From NCBI GenBank assembly GCA_016874795.1, contig VGTG01000001.1:86735-150734 (forward strand): 64,000 nt of DNA. The letters are read 5' to 3'. The stretch is from Deltaproteobacteria bacterium. Its GTDB lineage: Bacteria > Desulfobacterota > Binatia > UBA12015. Position 1 is the stretch's first letter, and every line of letters starts with the position of its first letter. Below are positions 59,781-64,000 of this stretch, one piece after another. A model generated the notes under the pieces. That model did no database searches. It was not told where the DNA came from and was given only the letters and a program-made list of their open reading frames with translations. A program made the position numbers and the translations under genes.

Positions 59781-60155
59781 CTACTCGTCGTCGTCCTGGG
59801 GCGGAGGAGGTGCAGCGGGGTCCGGGTCCGGCATGTCGGAGGCGCCCATCAGCGTGTCGACGATCTGCTGCTTCGTCATGCCCGCGGCCTGCGCGCGCAG
59901 GATCGCCTGGCGACACTCCGGATCCTCGATCGAATCCGCGAGAGCGGTCGACGTGCCCGAATTCTTCAGCCGGTCGAGGTGCGGCGCGCAGAGTGCCAAG
60001 TCGAGCTTGATGTCCTCGCGGCCCGCGGCACCCTCGACGCGCTCGCTCTGCGTGTCGTTGAAGATCGACTGCGCCAGAGCCGGCGTGGCACCGAGCGCGC
60101 TCACGACAAACGCCGCCGTTGCGGCACGAAGCTGCTTCGCTCGTCTCGAATCCAT
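59781..60155 (-). CDS. Small exported helical protein, unknown
   Basis: Encodes 124 aa from the ATG at 60155 (GGGAGGCAGG ribosome-binding sequence just upstream). Signal peptide with hydrophobic AATAAFVVSALGATPALA, cleavage probable before QSIF. The mature part has LALCAPHLDRLKNSG and ECRQAILRAQAAGMTKQQIVDTLMG (amphipathic helices, two Cys) and ends in an acidic Pro-rich tail (DPDPAAPPPPQDDDE). No family is recognised. It is 11 nt downstream of miaB and may be co-transcribed with it. Confidence 0.75.
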   Translation of the reverse strand: MDSRRAKQLRAATAAFVVSALGATPALAQSIFNDTQSERVEGAAGREDIKLDLALCAPHLDRLKNSGTSTALADSIEDPECRQAILRAQAAGMTKQQIVDTLMGASDMPDPDPAAPPPPQDDDE

Positions 60156-60166
60156 CCTGCCTCCCC

Positions 60167-61477
60167 CTATCGCGCGAGCAGCGTGTGCCCCGAAGCGCTC
60201 TCCACACGCACGCGCACGAGATCGCCCGGAAGCGCGCCGTCGTCCGGAAAGACCGTCGTCTTGAAGTTGCGCGACTTCCCGACGAGATGCCCCGTCGGCC
60301 GGCGCGCGGGTCCCTCGACCATCACCTCGACCTCGCGGCCCACCTGATCCTGGTTCTTCTCGAGGCTCACCTGCTCCTGGCGCTCGATCAGCTCCTTCAG
60401 CCGGCGCCCCTTCTCTTCCTCGGTCACGGTCTCGGTCATCTTGAACGCGCGCGTTCCGGGACGAGCCGAGTACTTGAAGAGATACGCGAAGTCGTAGCGC
60501 GCCTCGGCGAGGAAGTCGGCCGTCGCCGCGTAGTCGCTCTCGTCCTCGCCCGGAAATCCCACGATGAGATCCGTCGAGACGGCGAGGTCGGGAATCGCTT
60601 CGCGCAGCCTCGCGAGAAGAGCGCGGTAGTCGGCGACCGTGTAGTCGCGCGCCATCTCGTGCAGGATCCGATCCGAAGCGGACTGCAGCGGCATGTGGAT
60701 GTACGGCATCACCTTCCGCTCGTCGACCATCGCTGCGATCAGCGAATCGGAGACCTCGGCGGGATGCGGCGACGTGAAACGGATGCGCTCGAGACCGTCG
60801 ACCTGCGCCGCGAGCCGCAGGAGCCCGCCGAAGTCGACGTCGTTCGAGCGATACGCGTTCACCGTCTGGCCGAGGAACACGATCTCGCGCTTTCCGCCGG
60901 CGACCGCGGCCTCGACCTGCGCGACGACCGCGTCGGGCGGCAGGCTCCGCTCGCGCCCGCGCGTCAGCGGAACGACGCAGAACGTGCAAAACTTGTCGCA
61001 ACCGCGCATCACGCTGAGCCAGGCGCGCGGGCCCGCGGCGTGATCCGGAGCGAGGTCCGCGTACGTCTCGCCGCGATCGAGCCGCACGTCGATGCGCGGA
61101 TCGACGGCGTCGTCGAGCAGCGCGGGAAGATCGCGATAGCCGTCCGGGCCGACGATCACGTCGAGGTACGGAGCTCGATCGAGGAGACGCTCGCGCAGGT
61201 GCGAGGCCATGCAGCCGAGAACGCCGAGCTGCACCGCCGGCCGCTCGATCTTGAAGCGGAGGAGCTCGCTCAGGCGGCCGAGAACGCGCTCCTCCGCGCG
61301 CTCGCGGATCGCGCACGTGTTGAGAAGGAGCACGTCCGCTTGCGCGGGGTCCTCGGTGCGGAGGTAGCCGTGACGTCGCAGCACGCCGCCGACGAGCTCG
61401 GCGTCGGCGACGTTCATCTGGCAGCCGTACGTCTCGAGGAAGACCCGACGCGGCGCCGGCTCGGGAAACTCCGCCAT
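60167..61477 (-). CDS. miaB: tRNA-2-methylthio-N6-dimethylallyladenosine synthase
   Basis: Encodes 436 aa from the ATG at 61477 (MAEFPEPAPRRVFLETYGCQMNVAD); the track start at 61906 adds 143 unrelated residues. The MTTase N-domain binds a [4Fe-4S] cluster through YGCQMN, NTCAIRERAEERV and VLGCMASHLRER. The radical SAM core has RGCDKFCTFCVVPLTRGRERS (CxxxCxxC), FLGQTVNAYRS and GFPGEDESDYAATADFL. The TRAM domain ends the protein. It adds the 2-methylthio group to A37 of tRNAs reading UNN codons. It is divergent from the small zinc-ribbon gene. Confidence 0.95.
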   Translation of the reverse strand: MAEFPEPAPRRVFLETYGCQMNVADAELVGGVLRRHGYLRTEDPAQADVLLLNTCAIRERAEERVLGRLSELLRFKIERPAVQLGVLGCMASHLRERLLDRAPYLDVIVGPDGYRDLPALLDDAVDPRIDVRLDRGETYADLAPDHAAGPRAWLSVMRGCDKFCTFCVVPLTRGRERSLPPDAVVAQVEAAVAGGKREIVFLGQTVNAYRSNDVDFGGLLRLAAQVDGLERIRFTSPHPAEVSDSLIAAMVDERKVMPYIHMPLQSASDRILHEMARDYTVADYRALLARLREAIPDLAVSTDLIVGFPGEDESDYAATADFLAEARYDFAYLFKYSARPGTRAFKMTETVTEEEKGRRLKELIERQEQVSLEKNQDQVGREVEVMVEGPARRPTGHLVGKSRNFKTTVFPDDGALPGDLVRVRVESASGHTLLAR

Positions 61478-61564
61478 CGACGCGGTGTATAGGGGTCCCG
61501 TCCTTCGGGGGCAAAAACGCGAGCGTCTTGTCGCAGCGGCGAAGCCGGGGGTAAGCTTCGAGCG

Positions 61565-61768
61565 ATGGTTCCGCGCCGGCAGTTCGACTCTCTCGAGGTC
61601 TCCCTGCTGCTCTGCCCGCGGTGCCGCGTCGCGCAGCCGGTACGGAAGCGGCTCCTCCTCTGTCTCCCCGAGGGCGACAAGTACGAGTACCTCTGCACGC
61701 AGTGCGGGAGCACGTGCGGCGACAAGATCGAGGAGCCGCCGCGCGCCGCGGGCTCGGTGCTGCGTTGA
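61565..61768 (+). CDS. Small zinc-ribbon protein
   Basis: A 67-aa protein with CPRCRVAQPVRKR and LCTQCGSTCG, a two-knuckle (CxxC...CxxC) zinc ribbon and no other domain. Its stop overlaps the TTG start of the BtuF-like gene (TTGA), so the two are translationally coupled. Function is unknown. The spacing and GC3 are consistent with a real gene, despite its small size. Confidence 0.7.
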   Translation: MVPRRQFDSLEVSLLLCPRCRVAQPVRKRLLLCLPEGDKYEYLCTQCGSTCGDKIEEPPRAAGSVLR

Positions 61769-62712
61769 CGCCGCGCCGGATCGTCTCGCTCCTCCCCAGC
61801 GCGACCGAGATCGTGTGCGCGCTCGGGTTGCGCGACCGGCTCGTCGGCGTGTCGCACGAGTGCGATCACCCCGCTGACGTCGTCGGCTTGCCGATCCTGA
61901 CGGCACCGAAGCTCGACGTGCACGGGTCGAGCCGCGAGATCCACGAGAGCGTCGGGCGCCTCGTCGGAGCGGGTCTCTCCGTCTACCGGATCGACACCGA
62001 GCGTCTCGCGGAGCTCGCGCCGGACCTGATCGTCACGCAGGATCAGTGCGACGTCTGCGCGGTCTCGTACGACGAGGTCGTCGAAGCCACGCGCGCGCTC
62101 GCGGGGTCGCAGGCGGAGGTCGTCTCGTTGAAGCCGCGTCGCCTGCAAGACGTGTGGAACGACGTCCGCGCCGTCGCCGACGCAGCCGGCGTCGCGGAGC
62201 GCGGCGAGACGCTCGCGCGGGAGCTCGAGGAGCGCGTTGCAGGGCTCGCGGAGAGAACGCGTCGTCTCGAGCGCTCGCGCGTCGCGTGCATCGAGTGGCT
62301 CGATCCGCTGATGGCCGCGGGCAACTGGGTGCCCGAGCTCGCCGAAGCCGCGGGCGGTACGGGCGAGCTCGTCGCCGCCGGCGCGCACAGCCCTTGGCTC
62401 GACTTCGCGGAGCTCGAGCGCGAAGCGCCGGAGGTGATCTGCGCGATGCCGTGCGGGTTCGACCTCGCGCGGACGGAAGGCGAGCTGCGCGGCGTTCTCG
62501 ACGATCCGCGCTGGTCCAGGCTCCCCGCCGTGCGCCTGGACCGCGTCTTCGCCGTCGACGGGAACGCGTACTTCAATCGTCCGGGGCCGCGTCTCGTCGC
62601 GTCGGCGGAGATCCTCGCGGGTCTCCTCCACCCCGAGGAATGCGGCGAGCTGGTCCCGCGCGGTGCAGCGGCGCGCGTCTCCGCGGCCGGCGCCGCGAGG
62701 TCGAGAGCATGA
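61765..62712 (+). CDS. Cobalamin-binding BtuF-like protein without signal peptide
   Basis: Encodes 315 aa from a TTG overlapping the previous stop (TPRRIVSLLPSATEIVCALGL). The substrate-binding fold has SLLPSATE, VSHECDHP, RIDTERLAELAPDLIVTQDQCDVC, RVACIEWLDPLMAAGNWVPELAEAAGG and CAMPCGFDLART. Unlike periplasmic BtuF it has no signal peptide, as in the cytoplasmic CbiX/BtuF-like subgroup. It probably binds a corrinoid or haem-like ligand in the cytoplasm. Its stop overlaps moaB (ATGA). Confidence 0.82.
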   Translation: MTPRRIVSLLPSATEIVCALGLRDRLVGVSHECDHPADVVGLPILTAPKLDVHGSSREIHESVGRLVGAGLSVYRIDTERLAELAPDLIVTQDQCDVCAVSYDEVVEATRALAGSQAEVVSLKPRRLQDVWNDVRAVADAAGVAERGETLARELEERVAGLAERTRRLERSRVACIEWLDPLMAAGNWVPELAEAAGGTGELVAAGAHSPWLDFAELEREAPEVICAMPCGFDLARTEGELRGVLDDPRWSRLPAVRLDRVFAVDGNAYFNRPGPRLVASAEILAGLLHPEECGELVPRGAAARVSAAGAARSRA

Positions 62713-63221
62713 GCCACGATCCGGTCCAGAAGCACCGCGCGGAAGGCAAGCGCGCCGCACGCTGCCTCGTCGTCACGGTCAGCGACACGCGCACGCTCGC
62801 CGACGACACGAGCGGGCAGACGGCGTGCGATCTCCTCGTCGCTGCGGGACACGAGGTGCGCGAGCGCGAGATCGTCCCCGACGACCGGAAGCGCATCGTC
62901 GCGTTGATCCGCGCGGGTGTCGCGAATCCCGGGATCGACGCGGTGGTCCTGACCGGCGGTACGGGCGTCGCACCCCGCGACGTCACGTACGAGGCCGTGC
63001 AGGAGGTGCTCGAGAAGCCGCTCGACGGATTCGGCGAGCTCTTTCGCTCGCTCTCCTACGCGGAGATCGGCTCCGCGGCGATGCTGTCTCGCGCGATCGG
63101 CGGCGTCGTCGGGCACACCGTCGTCTTCGCGCTGCCCGGCTCGACGAAGGCCGTGCGCCTCGGCATCGAGAAGCTCGTCGGCCGCGAGCTCGGTCACATC
63201 CTCGGGCTGATCGCGCCGTGA
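62709..63221 (+). CDS. moaB: Molybdenum cofactor biosynthesis protein B
   Basis: Encodes 170 aa from the ATG at 62709 (MSHDPVQKHRAEGKRAARCLVVTVSDTRT). The MoCF fold shows LTGGTGVAPRDVTYEAV (phosphate loop), IVPDDRKRIVALI and ALPGSTKAVRLGIEKL. It adenylylates molybdopterin or acts in a related step. The stop overlaps the GTG of moaD (GTGA), and the ATG overlaps the BtuF-like stop. Confidence 0.93.
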   Translation: MSHDPVQKHRAEGKRAARCLVVTVSDTRTLADDTSGQTACDLLVAAGHEVREREIVPDDRKRIVALIRAGVANPGIDAVVLTGGTGVAPRDVTYEAVQEVLEKPLDGFGELFRSLSYAEIGSAAMLSRAIGGVVGHTVVFALPGSTKAVRLGIEKLVGRELGHILGLIAP

Positions 63222-63490
63222 CGATCCGGATCCTCCTCTTCGCGTCGCTGCGCGAGCGCACCGGCGAGCGCGCGCTGACCCGCGAGGTCGCGGAGGGAAC
63301 GACGGCGGCCGATCTCCTCGCCGAGCTCCGCCGCGACCTGCCGGCACTGCGGGCCTCGGGCCGGATCTCGCTCGCCGTCAACGAGGAGTACTGCGAGCCC
63401 GAGCGACTCCTGCGCGACGGCGACGAGGTCGCCTTGATCCCTCCCGTCAGCGGCGGACGGGGTTGCCTGCAGCGCGAGCGCTCAGAATAA
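63218..63490 (+). CDS. moaD: Molybdopterin synthase sulphur carrier subunit with C-terminal extension
   Basis: Encodes 90 aa from a GTG overlapping the moaB stop. The ubiquitin-like fold is RILLFASLRERTGERALTREV ... SLAVNEEYCEPERLLRDGDEVALIPPVSGG. MoaD must end in Gly-Gly for thiocarboxylation, but here ten residues (RGCLQRERSE) follow the Gly-Gly before TAA. Either a protease trims it or the stop was lost. moaE starts 7 nt downstream. Confidence 0.88.
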   Translation: MTIRILLFASLRERTGERALTREVAEGTTAADLLAELRRDLPALRASGRISLAVNEEYCEPERLLRDGDEVALIPPVSGGRGCLQRERSE

Positions 63491-63497
63491 TCGAGCC

Positions 63498-63959
63498 ATG
63501 CTCCGTCTCACGCGCGAGCCGATCCGGATCGACGACCTCCTCTCCGCGGTGGGCGATCCGGCCGCCGGCGCCGTCGTCCTCTTCGTCGGGACGACGCGCG
63601 ACCACAACGACGGCCGTCGCGTCGAGCGCCTCGAGTACGAGGCCTATCCCGGCATGGCGGAGAAGGAGATCGAGCGCATCGCGGAGGAGGCGACCGCGCG
63701 CTGGCCGATCGCGCGGATCGCGGTCGTCCACCGGACGGGTGTCGTGCCGATCGGCGATGCGAGCGTCGCAATCGCCGCTTCCTCGGCGCATCGCGCGGAC
63801 GCGTTCGCGGCCGCGCGCTTCACGATCGATCGCCTGAAGGAACTCGTGCCGATCTGGAAGAAGGAGTTCTTCGACGGCGGCGCGGTGTGGATCGGCGATC
63901 AGACGGGCCGCGACGGCTCGTGGCAGGAGCCTGCCGTCGTCAAGGGCTCGCCGAGCTGA
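63498..63959 (+). CDS. moaE: Molybdopterin synthase catalytic subunit
   Basis: A 153-aa protein with LRLTREPIRIDDLLSAV, GAVVLFVGTTRDHNDG, LEYEAYPGMAEKEI, HRTGVVPIGDASVAIA (conserved His/Arg), DRLKELVPIWKKEFFDGGAVWIG (catalytic Lys pair). It joins two MoaD thiocarboxylates to precursor Z to make molybdopterin. Neighbours moaB and moaD make this the end of a Moco operon. No moaA or moaC is in the window. The last 41 bp to the window end hold no gene. Confidence 0.93.
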   Translation: MLRLTREPIRIDDLLSAVGDPAAGAVVLFVGTTRDHNDGRRVERLEYEAYPGMAEKEIERIAEEATARWPIARIAVVHRTGVVPIGDASVAIAASSAHRADAFAAARFTIDRLKELVPIWKKEFFDGGAVWIGDQTGRDGSWQEPAVVKGSPS

Positions 63960-64000
63960 CGGGCGCTTCCGCCTCGCACGGCAATGCGCGCGAAGGATCT

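Noticed and set aside
1-64000. CRISPR arrays, tRNA or rRNA genes, replication origins
   Set aside because: No repeated spacer pattern, cloverleaf, rRNA segment or DnaA-box cluster was recognised by reading the window, although short features could have been missed without a covariance search.

Overview
The window is GC-rich throughout, with strongly GC-biased third codon positions and densely packed genes that often overlap by 4 nt (ATGA, GTGA or TTGA junctions). Proteins typical of a Gram-negative cell are present: a LolA-like lipid carrier, an LpxL/HtrB-like acyltransferase, a BtuF-like protein, MiaB and MoaB/D/E. Together with a carotenoid-oxygenase, MpaB-like, PHP-like (DUF3604-type) and SnoaL-like gene complement, this suggests a soil or aquatic deltaproteobacterial-type lineage (Myxococcota, Desulfobacterota or Binatota-like). 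That placement is an inference. No rRNA, tRNA, CRISPR array or intact transposase was seen.

Region 1 (1-9.4 kb) is the right end of a type II fatty-acid/polyketide cluster. It holds a truncated LolA-like gene, an acyl carrier protein, an NAD-isocitrate-dehydrogenase homologue, an AMP-ligase, a FabG reductase, a ketosynthase overlapping a catalytically dead ketosynthase partner (chain-length-factor type), a ThiH-like radical SAM gene split by a 1-nt insertion, and a second AMP-ligase with an exact 30-bp duplication. The composition is reminiscent of aryl-polyene clusters, and the cluster continues outside the window.

Region 2 (9.4-30 kb) holds a RecQ helicase with basic tails, an STT3/AglB-like membrane glycosyltransferase with an altered WWD motif, a glutamine amidotransferase, an OmpR-type two-component system, two paralogous GT-C membrane glycosyltransferases, a nucleotidyltransferase-GT2 fusion, a polytopic membrane protein, a DprE1-like oxidase, a fatty acid desaturase and a methyltransferase. 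It is a glycan/lipid envelope region. It also carries a 177-bp palindromic MITE-like insertion.

Region 3 (30-43 kb) has a secreted Gly-Asp/Cys-rich protein, an IS21-like end remnant, a RES-Xre toxin-antitoxin pair, a SnoaL-like gene, a TetR-carotenoid oxygenase operon with a readable promoter/operator, and a complete MoxR-DUF58-DUF4381-BatA-BatB/C-BatD operon read leftward.

Region 4 (43-64 kb) contains an iron alcohol dehydrogenase and small metabolic genes, a decayed methyltransferase, an SDR followed by a 93-bp inverted repeat, and a long leftward run (MiaB, secreted protein, LpxL-like, PlsC, GT2, PaaK-like ligase, B12 radical SAM, PHP-like protein, HupE). The window ends in a rightward run of a zinc ribbon, a BtuF-like protein and MoaB-MoaD-MoaE. 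Three genes here and in region 1 carry single lesions: two 1-nt insertions and one in-frame TGA. A roughly 93-bp intergenic repeat with two hairpins recurs three times in the window.
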